This document shows, one piece after another, positions 1 to 10,481 of a stretch of DNA of 64,000 nt. The position numbers and the translations under genes were made by a program. The notes under the pieces were generated by a model. The model was not told the DNA's origin, made no database searches, and worked only from the letters and a program-made list of their open reading frames with translations. How positions within the stretch are numbered: the first letter of the stretch is position 1; the number at the start of each line of letters is the position of its first letter. Source of the stretch: Xanthostigma xanthostigma (taxonomy: Eukaryota > Arthropoda > Insecta > Raphidioptera > Raphidiidae); NCBI GenBank assembly GCA_963575645.1, contig OY754469.1:19672001-19736000 (forward strand), in the 5' to 3' direction.

Positions 1-168
1 TTTACATCTCGTCAAAACGACATGTTTCGGAAAATTTATAGGGAAAACGCCCCAAAATCAAAATAAGTCATAGAGGAAATAGGTGTCAGACTAGGCCTAA
101 TGAAGTCATATACAAAGTTTGGGGAGAGTATTTGTCAATAAAATTTTTGCCGACGGGCACTCTGACTA
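1..168. repeat. Truncated arm of a fold-back transposon, cut by the window edge
   Basis: This stretch is nearly the same as the right arm of the fold-back element at 22390-22948 and ends in the same terminal sequence GGGCACTCTGACTA. Only one arm is visible; the rest lies outside the window or is lost. Confidence 0.75.
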
Positions 169-591
169 ATATAAGTATATAGAAATTTTTAGTTCTTTTC
201 TTTAGTTGATGTTATAGTCTATTTCTAATTTGTTTGTTTTCAAATTTGTGCCTTTTACAATCAGAAAAAGTTGCTCTAAACAATATCGACACTCCAAAAT
301 CATTTTTCAAACACTTTTGACTGTATAAATTTTACAAACAAACAAACATTCCGTGAAAACAGAAAATTCAAGCGAAAAACCTGATTTGTAGATCAGTTTT
401 ACAAAAAAGTCAAGTTTATATCTTCATGAGTGATTTAAAAATTATTCCACGTAAAAATTATTTCATACAGAAGTTTCACCATCAACTGATAAGAAATATT
501 CATTTCTTGCCTGTTTTAGGTTAAATTACACTAGAAAACTGCAAATAGAAAATAAAATTCATGTATAGTATGTGTTGCATTAAACTAAATA
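169..591. other. Unannotated AT-rich spacer
   Basis: I see no coding potential, RNA gene or recognisable repeat here. Confidence 0.5.
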
Positions 592-1086
592 CAGTGTAAA
601 CTCTTTATAACGTCCTTCGTTATAACGAAAAACTCCCTATAACGTCGAAATTTTTACGATTTGGTTGGTTTACCTTAAAACCTATACATTAATACCCTCT
701 TTACAACGCAACAGCCATTCTCTATTACGAAGAAATATGTTCATATTTAGGCGTCAGCAAATGTTTACTGCAGACATAAAGAGGACCATTCTGAACCATC
801 ACCATCTATTCAACAAGCACTTGATGACGCCAAACTTATCGAAAAATTCCTATTATTTAATGAAGATTATTCCACCACATTGAAAAATTGGTTATTTTTC
901 TTTCTTCCCTCCATATAAAGAAAAAAATGTTCGGTCCCTTAAAATTCGTTATAAAGAGATTATACAGTACATTGAAGATTATTGTTAATTTGGTTGTTTT
1001 TCTTTCTTCACTCCATATAACGGTAACTCTCTATAACGATAAAAAATGCTCGGTCCCTTGAGTTTCGTTATAAAGAGTTTACACTG
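592..1086. mobile_element. Pogo-like (Tc1/mariner superfamily) deletion derivative
   Basis: The ends are inverted repeats beginning CAGTGTAAACTCTTTATAACG at the left and its complement at the right, and they are flanked by TA on both sides (590-591 and 1087-1088). Inside is a relic of coding sequence (793-891). CAG-starting ends plus a TA duplication are typical of pogo/Tigger elements. At 495 bp it cannot encode a whole transposase. Confidence 0.8.
793..891 (+). pseudogene. Relic of a pogo-type transposase C-terminus
   Basis: An open frame of 33 codons reads with a helical segment SIQQALDDAKLIEKFLLFNE. It resembles the C-terminal tail that follows the DDE domain in pogo/CENP-B-like transposases. 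There is no catalytic region. The assignment rests on this short similarity plus its place inside an element with pogo-like ends. Confidence 0.45.
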
Positions 1087-1088
1087 TA

Positions 1089-2665
1089 AAATAAATCACG
1101 TTCGTACACTTTAAAGAAGTATTCATTGTTTACGTTCATACACTGTAAAAAATTATCGAAGTAAATGCGGTGTGAATTACGATCGAATTTCAACCACAGA
1201 CTGGGTCGCTAGTATTAATTATTATATCTATATCACAGTACATAAATATGGGCACAACAAAATAAAATCGAAAGCTATCTAGCCCATAAATTTTACTATC
1301 TATATAAGAAGAAATAAGGCATCCGGAGGCACCGGTATATACGATCAGTCACTGTCTTGTTGAAATATAAAAGCACTACGCGAAATGTCAAAGAACCAAG
1401 AAATCAAGTAGACCGCGGAATTGCTAACGGGAGACAGGTTTCTCAAGGTCGTTCAAGAGAAAAAGTTGACAGTTTAAATATAGACATACTATTACATGCA
1501 TTATATTTATACATAACATAGACCTATTATAGGCACAAAAAACTACCTTAGAAATTGTATAATAATTAAACTATATTTATGTACTTTTATAAATAATCAC
1601 TACCTGGTTATTGTCGTTACTTCGCTCACGTGAAAAGCGATTTTACTCCCGGATTCACTCGTGCCAATGTCAATTTTAACCCAAGCGTAATCAACCCAAA
1701 GTGCCCCATACTTTAAATTTGGCTTTCAATTGGCATTATACTAAGCTTTATCAAACGTACTATTATCATAAAAGACCATGCACACTTGTCAAGCATGAAC
1801 TTGCACGACCAGCACATCATGGAGCAAATAAACCTGTTCTCATGTTATCTAACGGAGTAGCGCACATTAGACCGGCACCTACACCAGGAGCCAGCAACGA
1901 TCGTCAGTAAGTCGCCTGTAATTTCTGTCTAACCGTACTGGACCGATCTAGTGTGCGATAGTAATGTGCTGTTTTCATTAATTAATTTGCATTAATAAAA
2001 CTGCTAAATGTCTACGGCACATTTCCAAAACTGCACTAAAATTCGCTGGTCTAGTGACAGACATCGTGCAGATTGCATGTATGTGCTTTGCTGGTCGTAC
2101 AGGTTTAGTGTGCTGTGTCAAGTCGTTTTCATTTGGAAACGCGTTCTCTTGCCTAGGTAACGTAAAATACCCAATAAACTTACGAGAAAACGAAATTACA
2201 GGCAGGAGGTGTTCGTAACAATTTCATATAGGTAATTGATGTACGTATTATCGTTGACAAATAATTATTAATATACTGCTGTTTGGGGTCTAACAAAGAA
2301 AATTTTATTGCGGTTCGTATAAGTGCTGGGTTTCTGATATGACTTTCAACACTAAAAGTACCTATAGCACTTAATTAGCACGGAAACTACAGTAAATTTT
2401 CAATGCTATCCATTATATATATTATATCTTGCTATATATTAAATGTAATTTATATTAATGGAAATAGTTTCTCGATTAATTAACTACAAAATCACACCCG
2501 ATTTTACCATCGTGACGTCACGACGGGAACACTCCGTTCACACTACACCGAAACCCATCGTTTTTCCATATCATTTTTTTTAAATTAAACTTTTTTTGCC
2601 ACGGTAGAGTAAAATTCGTTCTTGACATTGAAAATATAACGAGCGCGTCGTAATTTAGGTATACC
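1089..2665. other. Spacer without recognisable genes
   Basis: No conserved ORF, tRNA or structured repeat was found. A short ORF at 1701-1910 has no recognisable domain and no supporting splice structure. Confidence 0.4.
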
Positions 2666-2673
2666 GTGTATAC

Positions 2674-3245
2674 CAGGGGTGCCCAACCAGTCGATCGCGG
2701 CGTAATTTTAAGTAGATCTTTATACTTTATCTATTCTAATTTCTAACATCCAAAAATTCACTTTTCAAACTAAATCAAAGTACAGTGAAATTTTTATTCA
2801 AATTGGATTCCAAAGGCACGAGTCATTTACTACGGTTACAATGATACCCCGTGAAAATTTAGTGCATTGGCGGAATCAGCATTGATATGAATATTATAAA
2901 ATCAGACATCGAAATTCTTTAAGTGATGAACATCTTGACCAATGTTTACGATTACTTAGCTCTTTTATCGTATACTCCCGCCTTTGAAAATATTGCCAAA
3001 TCTGGACAGTGTCAGCGATCTCATTAAAATTACTTCACTATATATTCCTAATTTTGTTTCTTTATTTTTTTATATGACTATACTCGATATTGTATAATTT
3101 TTGTTCCCACTTAAATGTTTAATAAACTTTCTATATTTGCAACGTTATAAAAGCGATCTTTATTTTTTTTCCCGCATATTAGTAGATCGCGATGACACTA
3201 TTTAAAAAAAGTAGATCACACCTACTAATAGGTTGGGCAGCCCTG
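2674..3245. mobile_element. hAT-type MITE with exact 8-bp target duplication
   Basis: The element begins CAGGGGTGCCCAACC and ends GGTTGGGCAGCCCTG, a near-perfect inverted repeat. It is bracketed by GTGTATAC at 2666-2673 and again at 3246-3253. An 8-bp duplication and CAGGG ends are hallmarks of hAT transposons. It has no transposase ORF, so it is non-autonomous (572 bp). Confidence 0.93.
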
Positions 3246-3281
3246 GTGTATACTGTTAAAACAGGCTGTAAAACATTAAGC

Positions 3282-3352
3282 TAAGGTTGTGCGAGGTAGA
3301 ACACTTGCCCCGTAATCTAAAGGTCCTAGGTTCGATCCCGGCGATCGATGCC
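3282..3352 (+). repeat. tRNA-derived SINE-like unit
   Basis: It contains a perfect RNA polymerase III B box (GGTTCGATCCC) and a weak A-box-like stretch GCGAGGTAGAACACTTG about 40 bases upstream, as in a tRNA head. The cloverleaf does not close and no acceptor stem is visible, so it is not a working tRNA. A sister copy lies at 8085-8160. Confidence 0.6.
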
Positions 3353-4022
3353 ATTATTTTTTTATGACGTGAAACTTCTTAAGGCGCGGTAGAGCAAATT
3401 GGCCTGAATGAGACGAAAAGGGAAACGCTTTCCCTTCTCCGACTTCAACCGGCAGTTGAGAGAAAAGAATCGTTTCATATATACTCTCTCTATGTAAAGG
3501 CGTCATGCGCACTCTAAATGCATGCGCAGTGCGTACTGTGTGTATACGTAGCATTTTTTCTGGCCACGTTAACAAATTCCGCATAATTATTTCCTAATCC
3601 TGAGATAATAAAAACGTCGACAAATGCTAGAATCTAATGAGAATTTTCACGTCTAACGCGCGAGACTCTCACACATAAGAACTTTCTTTTAGAATGATAC
3701 CAGTTTTACTTCTGTAGTGTATAGTGCAAAATACACAGACTTTTTTTGTGGGAGAATAATTTATAATAACCAAAACATAAATATGTATGCACATGCAGTT
3801 AAGTAAAATAAAATAAGATTAGAATTTTTATTTGTTTTAAAATAATTCAAACAGGTACTCAGACGGAATGTTTTGTGAATTTAAACAGTTGGACAATTTA
3901 TGAAACCGAATTATTTGAATAAACATAAACGTAAAACCAAAGAAAATCGTAAAACGCTTATTACAATTTCAACATAGGTACGTTCCAGTTACCATTTAAA
4001 AATTATAATTAAACTTTTAAAC
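3353..4022. other. Spacer with part of a dispersed repeat
   Basis: A motif ATACCAGTTTTACTTC followed by GTAGTGT occurs at about 3698 and again at about 8334. Both lie downstream of a SINE-like head, so this stretch may be a SINE body with insertions. Nothing else is recognisable. Confidence 0.4.
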
Positions 4023-4826
4023 TACCCAGATAGACAAGTATGAGACTCATGGGTATGATGAAAATGAATTATCCAAATTTTACAGAATATTGAACGTATT
4101 TTATTTGACGAAATTAGTATATGAGAGATTTAGATCAAATTGACATCATCAGAAACGTGTAATGTAAGCACCGAAAATGTAGAAAAGTATTGAATGAATA
4201 GTGTATCAACAATGTGACAATTTTTTGGATCATTTAATTAAGACAACATTCATAATTGAATTTGAAGCATTTATGATACATCTGATGATGGAAAAATGCA
4301 GCTAATTGTGAATGCATCCGATGCATAGTTTTTGTAAACATAATGTGACATTCGCATGAACTAAGTTGATTAGATCAACATTGTTGGTTTTGATTGCAGC
4401 AACTTTGATACATCTCATGACGACAATATGTAACTAATATTAGATACATAAAATATATTATATTTTGCATCCAATGTGTGACATTCCGTGTTTTCATTTA
4501 ATGTAAACAATGGGACAATGGTGTCGACTCCATTCATGATTATAAATTCAATACAAAAATATACCACTACTATTTTCTCTTACTCTTATATCTTATTTTG
4601 ACCAATTAAAATGCATCCCCTACCAAGAAATAAAATTTTTCTAAGAATTTCGACCAAGAAAATATATTTGAGCGTCAGTTTGCTGTAAGCTTTAACGAGT
4701 TTTGCTGTCCAGAGCTCTATCGTGGTGCGAGTTATATTATATAATAATTATAATTATGTATGTAAGAACGTTCGTGTGATTACACCAGATGACCAGTGAA
4801 TTTAAGCGAAACATTATAAATTAAAA

Positions 4827-5161
4827 ATGCGGACCAAATTGTCTAAAAAAAGGAAATTTTTGGGGACAAAAATGATGAAAGTGTTCATGAGTAAGTATGG
4901 CTTCTTATTTGTCGAAGAAAGATATGTTTAATAAGATTTAACAAGTTATTATAGTATTCCACTAGATTTCTTATATTTTATCTTTATTACAGGCGCAGCA
5001 AAAAGAACAACTTTACATTAGCTGAATTCGCGACTGATTTCACGGAAGTATTACACACGTTTAAGCAAATGTCCAAGAATGCAAAAAAGAAGAGAACGTT
5101 GATTAATCAAAGACAAGAAGAAACTTCGTATTTGTTGTCAGATGATGAGGAACATAATTAA
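4827..5161 (+). pseudogene. Frameshifted copy of the element's two-exon small ORF
   Basis: Exon A (4827-4890) starts ATGCGG and ends at a consensus donor GTAAGT. Exon B (4993-5161) follows a TTTATTACAG acceptor and ends in TAA. Compared with the intact copy at 33076-33413, exon A lacks one base near its 3' end, so the joined frame is broken. Exon B has substitutions but no insertions or deletions. Confidence 0.6.
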
Positions 5162-5347
5162 ATATAAGTTTTTCAAGCAACGATATGTTAAATACGCAAT
5201 ACACTTTAATCATTATATTTTTTCTGTAATTGTCTCACTTTGTATTTAATTAAAAAAATAAAATCAAACGTCAGCTGAATAAAACTTTTGTATATTTTAT
5301 TATTTATCTGTGTGTATTCATCTATGATTATCATATTGTGATCATTT

Positions 5348-5495
5348 CATGACAACATAAGAAAATTTCAAAATTCCTAAAAATATACTCATTTCCATGA
5401 AAAATTTATTTGAATTATATACATATAATACAAATAAATTTTTCATGGAAATGAGTATATTTTTAGGAATTTTGAAATTTTCTTATGTTGTCATG
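5348..5495. repeat. Perfect palindrome, 65-bp arms
   Basis: The arms 5348-5412 and 5431-5495 are exact reverse complements around an 18-bp loop. Copy 2 of the element keeps only the right arm, so the left arm looks like a later fold-back duplication of the right one. Confidence 0.85.
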
Positions 5496-5505
5496 GTATG
5501 CTCAC

Positions 5506-5790
5506 AATATGAAGCAAATATGAGTCAACGATATTCATCACAGAAATAAGCAAATTTGAAGTAATATTTAATCTTTTTAACACCATCATAGAATGTTCGT
5601 AATATGAAGCAAATATGAGTCAACGATATTCATCATTAAAATAAGCAAATTTGAAGTAATTTTCAATCTTTCTAACACCGTCATAGAATGTACATAATAT
5701 GAAGCAAATATGAGTCAACGATATTCATCATAGGAATAAGTATATTTTGTAGGAATGTTGAATCTTTCAAATATTATCATGATCTACTGT
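5506..5790. repeat. Three 95-bp tandem units inside CCCAGATAG copy 1
   Basis: The anchor AATATGAAGCAAATATGAGT starts at 5506, 5601 and 5696, exactly 95 bp apart. The same three units with the same spacing recur in copy 2. Repeated subterminal motifs are often transposase-binding sites, but that is an inference here. Confidence 0.85.
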
Positions 5791-6097
5791 TAATATGAAG
5801 ACAACTTTTAGTTGAAGATTATTAGTATCCATTTGATTCAATATTTCTACAATATATACTCAACGAATTCTGTCATGATTTTCATTCACTATGAGCTCAC
5901 ACAGGCACTCATAATAGGTCCATGGTGAGTTCATTTCATGTATCAAAAATGATCTAAATTTGCAGTAAATTTGCTGTAAACCTGTCTATCTGGGTATACA
6001 ATTGTCTCGCTGATGAAAAATATAATAGGTACATATTCTTTTCAATAATAAATTGTTTTCAAAGTTGCGATCACATGGTCCTGTATACAGTCGCTTC

Positions 6098-6764
6098 CAG
6101 AGCCGGATTAAGAAGCGAAGGGGCCCGTAGGCGGGACCCTGGGGTTGGGCCTATCGCCTATGTAAAGGGACGAAAATCAATTGAAATAAGAATTGCATTT
6201 GAAAATGAACTTTTGAAATAATATGAAAAATTATTAATTTATTTATACTATGCCAAAAAAGAAATATATAAATACAATGATATTAACGTTTATAACTTTA
6301 ATATATACATTTTATATATTATAACCTACTGAGGGATTATAAATAAGAGGACAATTATATTTGTACATACATAGAATTAGGAACAAATTTTTCTACTTTT
6401 TCTTTCTGCAAATGTTTCAATTACATCATCGAAGCTAAGTTCTTTTAGTAAATCGACACGCTGTACCTTCACATTTTCTCAAATTAGCGTACCATAAATG
6501 AGAAAATTACAAAATTAAAATATTCTATCACCTTCTGGAGATCTTACAAGAAATTATGACGAAGAATTTTGAACAAAAAATTAACAATTTTCTAGCTTTC
6601 ATGTTTGTATGATATGAATTTTTTTTCTAATCCAAAAAAAATTCATTTTAATTTTTTTTTTATTCATTTTCATGTTTTTCTCAATTTTTTACTTTGGTGG
6701 GGCCCTAAGATTTGGGGGGCCTATAGGCGCCGCCTTTAACGCCTACACAGTAAATCCGGCTCTG
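6098..6764. mobile_element. hAT-type MITE with exact 8-bp target duplication
   Basis: The left end is CAGAGCCGGATTAAG and the right end GTAAATCCGGCTCTG, forming inverted termini. GTCGCTTC flanks it exactly at 6090-6097 and 6765-6772. Near the ends are GGGGCCC-rich stretches often seen in animal hAT relics. No transposase is left (667 bp). Confidence 0.93.
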
Positions 6765-6868
6765 GTCGCTTCTATTATTTTTTTAAAATCGTCTATATTA
6801 AAACTATTCTGATTTGATCGGAGGATGTTTTAAAACCTAAGTAGGTACTTACCGATTTCAAACAAATA

Positions 6869-7607
6869 CAGTCGAACCTGGATACGGGGCCATTCAAGTA
6901 TTGCGTATAAGCAATAAGAAACAGATTTTTAAAAAAATATATACCTACCAATGTTTACATAAACATAATATATGGGAGAGAGATAAGAGCTTTGCTTACT
7001 TTTACTGACAAGGGGGAGGGTGGTCAAAAATTAGTAAAATTTTGCTTACGTAATACTTTAATGGCCCCTAAGCAAGAGTTCAAGGACTGCGATCTCTTTT
7101 TCGCTTATGGAGGTTTTTCCCGAGTTTCTAGTTTATAGAGGTACAGGATTGGCCTTTTTAACTTATAGAGGTCTATAAAAATTCAGCAAATATGTAGTGG
7201 TAAACATGTATGTATTATTTGACATAGATGCTTAAAAAAGAAAACAAAAAAAAACAATGATACAAAAACAATATTAGTTAGTTCAGCTATTTATAAATCA
7301 TTCTTAAATTTCGTGGAACTATTAATACGTTCGACTATCGCTTATAGAGAGAGAAATATTATGAATTATAGACGCTCAACAGCTGAGGTCATCAGCGTCT
7401 ATATCGCTTATAGAGGTGCAGGCAAGTAGTAGTGTCAGTTATACTAGAGGTCCGTAAGTGAAGAACGTCTTTCTCATATAGAGGTTTCTGTTTCTCACTA
7501 TTATAGAGGTTTTTGACTTTAGAGGGTTACAAAGACGGTACCTGGCAAATAGTCTCACTTAGAGAGTTTTCTCGCTTACCCAGTTCTCACTCAGTCAGGC
7601 TTCACTG
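6869..7607. mobile_element. Pogo-like element with repeated TATAGAGGT motif
   Basis: The ends CAGTCGAACCTGGATAC and (reverse complement) CAGTGAAGCCTGACTGA are inverted repeats next to TA at 6867-6868 and 7608-7609. The interior repeats a motif close to TTATAGAGGT many times, probably decayed copies of the terminal sequence. There is no coding capacity. Confidence 0.7.
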
Positions 7608-7609
7608 TA

Positions 7610-8084
7610 TATGCTGTACAGACATGTAATTAATAATAAATAATACCGTTGGTTTAATTATTATTATTGATTCAGAAAGATGTTATCCTTGGCATTCTCA
7701 TGTAACAAATATTTTATAAGTATCTACACATTATAGAAAATGTCTTTTTTTTATATATTTTCAGATCTTCATTGTACCCAGAGGGTATACCTTTCTAATT
7801 TATTGTTTTCTATATCCAGTGACAAAAACATCACCCACCTTGACATTAAGTAATTACTGTTACTTAATTATCGTTAGTCAATAGAAAAATCTAATATACC
7901 AAATAATAAATACGAATCTTCACATGCAAAGAATAAGTTTCTATGACGGTTACTGAACCGATTTAGGTGACACTTTTGAAGTAAAACTTCTTTCAGCCGT
8001 AGTGTGACCGGGCTGCCCGCCGCTGCTACTGTCCGCCGCTGATTAGCAGCGGCTAACAAGCAGCCTAGTGTGACCCGCGCATTA
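7610..8084. other. Spacer without recognisable features
   Basis: No coding or repeat signal that I can name. A GC-rich patch at about 8010-8075 leads into the SINE-like head. Confidence 0.35.
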
Positions 8085-8160
8085 GGTGATGGCGAGGTAG
8101 AACGCTTGTCTCTTAACCTAAAAGTCGTAGGTTCGATCCCGGCGGTCGGTTCTATTATTA
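8085..8160 (+). repeat. tRNA-Lys-like SINE head with ATT tail
   Basis: It has an A-box-like TGGCGAGGTAGAACGC, an anticodon-loop region CTCTTAACCT resembling tRNA-Lys(CTT), and a perfect B box GGTTCGATCCC, followed by (ATT)n. It is homologous to 3282-3352. The lack of a closing acceptor stem argues against a functional tRNA. Confidence 0.6.
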
Positions 8161-8182
8161 TTATTATTTTGGTTTTACAATA

Positions 8183-8328
8183 GCTCTGTTCCAAGCTTTC
8201 TGAGACCGGTAATAGAACCGCCACCGTCTTGCGCAGTAGCTAAAACAAAACTGTTTGTATCGGTTTTTGAATTACTGCGCAAGATTGTGACGGTTCTGTT
8301 ACCATTCTCACAGAGCTTGGAACAGAGC
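8183..8328. mobile_element. 150-bp palindromic MITE (TA-flanked)
   Basis: The termini GCTCTGTTCCAAGCT and AGCTTGGAACAGAGC are inverted, with TA just outside (8181-8182 and 8329-8330). The two halves pair almost throughout, including the GCGCAGTA core. A relative of the same total length sits in eIF1A intron 2 at 44021-44170. Confidence 0.75.
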
Positions 8329-8330
8329 TA

Positions 8331-8889
8331 ATTATACCAGTTTTACTTCCGTAGTGTGTATTTGAAAATACCTCTTTTCATTAAAGATTTTAAGCTTTGA
8401 CCTATCGAGGTGTTTGTAATTTTGTGTTCTTGCGGATTTTTCGGAATTATAATTAATATTCATCTTTGTAGCAGCATCACTCGAGAGTCGAGAACGACTA
8501 AACCAATTTTGATGAAATATGGTTCTCAAATTTACGGTACAGGGCATCGAGCTGCAGATATGGAGTGTTAATATCATACAAACTGGCAGAAAAGTGAAAG
8601 CGATAAACGTGGTATAATTATGCCCCTTTCTGACCCGTCTTGATGTATGTTGTTGAACAAAGATGCAACTATAGCAATCTGCTTCTGTCATTTAGCTCGC
8701 GCAGCTCAGACTAGGACTTCATATTATCTACATTTCAATGGTACAGGTTACTTGATATTTGGATACGCTCGGATTAAGGCCCGGTGCACACATCCGTTTT
8801 TTAACGGTAATGATGTAGATACACATATCGTTAAAATAACGTAACGCATTAACAATTCTGTATAATTGTCCGCCATTTTTTGAATTCAC
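8331..8889. other. Spacer, partial SINE body
   Basis: It starts with the ATACCAGTTTTACTTC motif shared with about 3698. Overlapping short ORFs on both strands show no domain. Confidence 0.35.
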
Positions 8890-9190
8890 CGGTCAACGGT
8901 TCTATCATTAGTTCAAATCATATACTTTTACTCTATACCGAGCATAGGAATAAAATCGCAATCGAATATATTTCTGTCTTTTTAAGTCGTAAGAACTCGT
9001 TGGCTCTGATTGGCTTAACGCCATAGAAAAAGACAATGTTTTTGAAACAAAGATACTATTGAGTGCTCTGTTTTGACATGTCTTTAATGTCTATAATCGG
9101 AGAAATCAGGGAATTACATCGAAGAAAGAGACGCAGATATATTTTCAATACGCTTTGTTGCCTTCACTCACCGCACATTGTAGATAGACA
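8890..9190 (+). repeat. Dispersed repeat, inverted relative at 61110-61460
   Basis: The segments GGAATAAAATCGCAAT, CCATAGAAAAAGAC and AGGGAATTACATCGAAGAAA recur in the same order on the opposite strand near 61110-61460. The two copies are diverged and no transposon ends could be fixed. Confidence 0.6.
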
Positions 9191-9481
9191 ATCTATACTA
9201 ACCATATTAAGCTGAAGAGTTTGTGTATAATATATTTTACATACAATATGGTATGGTTGTCCGGTGTCTGTATATACGTATAGTACTAACGGATTATAAA
9301 ATCCATATACTGTGAGAGATGTTTTTTTAATGAATTATACAGACGTTATCTCAATTAATTCAAATAAATAAAATCGTAACTTAGTCTGTAATTGAATAGT
9401 TTTAAAGATTCCTAGAGCGAATTTTCAGTTTTCATCTCTTTTTTCTGTTTATATTTTTTTGTACCTATATCTTCTATCTAT

Positions 9482-9825
9482 ACTATACTAATATATAAAA
9501 CTGAAGAGTTTGTTTGTTTGTTTGGTTGAACGTGCTAATCTTAGGAACTACTGGTTCGAATTGAAAAAAAAAATTTGTTGGATAGTCCATTTATCGAGGA
9601 AGTCTATAGACTATATAATATCATACCACGACCAATAGGAGCGGAACATCAATGAAAAATGTAACTCAAAATTTGTCCGTCTGACAAAAACTTTTGAACG
9701 GTAATTCCGATCATCATGAAATTTGGACACAACATTCATCTCGGTAAACTGAACGTGTGTACTCATGTCCCTCCCCCCATTAGTTTTTTTGCACCCGAGT
9801 GAAACTGGCGGGACCACTAGTGATT
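9482..9825. mobile_element. Helitron-like short repeat (lepidopteran style)
   Basis: The left side reads TACTAATATATAAAACTGAA followed by TTTG repeats and the right side ends ACCACTAGTG. From memory these match short non-autonomous Helitron-like units common in moths and butterflies, including the internal CATTTATCGAGGAAG and ACGACCAATAGGAGCGGA stretches. There is no inverted repeat or target duplication, as expected for Helitrons. Confidence 0.6.
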
Positions 9826-10252
9826 CATATAGTTAATTATTAGATATATGGTTAAAAAAAACTCATAAATACTCATGTATTTTCAACATCATCTATTTTC
9901 AACTGAATTTACTCACGTATTTTCAAGTTTTCAGCCCCTAATTCTCACCCAAAGTGTCTCCGCCTACACTACTCAGCCAATTGTAAAATACGTTTGGCAA
10001 CGCTTAACCTAAAATTAATAATGTTTTTAAACGCTTTATATTAGTTTGGGTTGTAAATATGTGTGTATGTATGTCCGTAACGGAATCTTTGAGCATAATT
10101 TTCACCAATTTCCCGAAGTCTGATTAATTTGAAACTTTGCATACGTATCAAGGACCGATGACAATGCAATAATTTGATAACAGTTTCCCATTATCCTTAT
10201 TAGGACCCCCAGGATTAATAAATTCTTTTATAGATCCTCAAACTAAAAAGTG
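9826..10252. repeat. Head module of a hairpin-bearing repeat family
   Basis: At about 10080-10220 the sequence around GAAACTTTGCATACGTAT and CCGATGACAATGCAAT matches modules at about 14030-14120 and 21770-21860. In all three places a long hairpin follows downstream. The rest of this stretch is featureless. Confidence 0.5.
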
Positions 10253-10481
10253 AAAAATAAAATATAGTTTAAAAAAAACTAAAAAACACGCTTTATATCG
10301 GACTAAAAAGTAAAAAATAATTGTTTTAAAATAAGCTTAAAAAGCGTGGGGCGCTTTGTTCCACATTTTCGTACATCGAGCGCCCAACGCTTTTTAAGCT
10401 TATTTTAAAACAATTATTTTTTACTTTTTAGTCCGATATAAAGCGTGTTTTTTAGTTTTTTTTAAACTATATTTTATTTTT
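10253..10481. repeat. Long near-perfect hairpin, 103-bp arms
   Basis: The arms 10253-10355 and 10379-10481 are reverse complements with very few mismatches around a 23-base loop. If transcribed, it would fold into a long double-stranded RNA. No clear target duplication is visible. Confidence 0.85.

Larger units (their letters stand above)
4025..5994 (+). mobile_element. CCCAGATAG-ended DNA transposon, copy 1 (unclassified)
   Basis: This 1,970-bp unit is nearly identical to the copy at 32286-34183. Its ends are short inverted repeats (CCCAGATAGACAAG and its complement with one change), and it is flanked by TA at 4023-4024 and 5995-5996. It carries a two-exon small ORF (4827-5161, frameshifted here), a 65-bp-arm palindrome (5348-5495) that copy 2 lacks, and three 95-bp tandem units near its right end. 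It has no catalytic transposase, so it probably moves with help from another element. Known superfamilies with 2-bp duplications include CMC/EnSpm, ISL2EU and Tc1/mariner; I cannot choose between them. Confidence 0.85.

Noticed and set aside
2509-2522. CRE-like TGACGTCA site as a promoter element
   Set aside because: No gene begins nearby. An isolated octamer is expected by chance or as part of a repeat.
3282-3352. Functional tRNA gene
   Set aside because: The B box is perfect but the acceptor and D stems do not pair, and a second decayed copy exists. It fits a SINE head better.
5506-5790. CRISPR-like array
   Set aside because: The three units are direct 95-bp tandem repeats without alternating spacers, inside a eukaryotic transposon.
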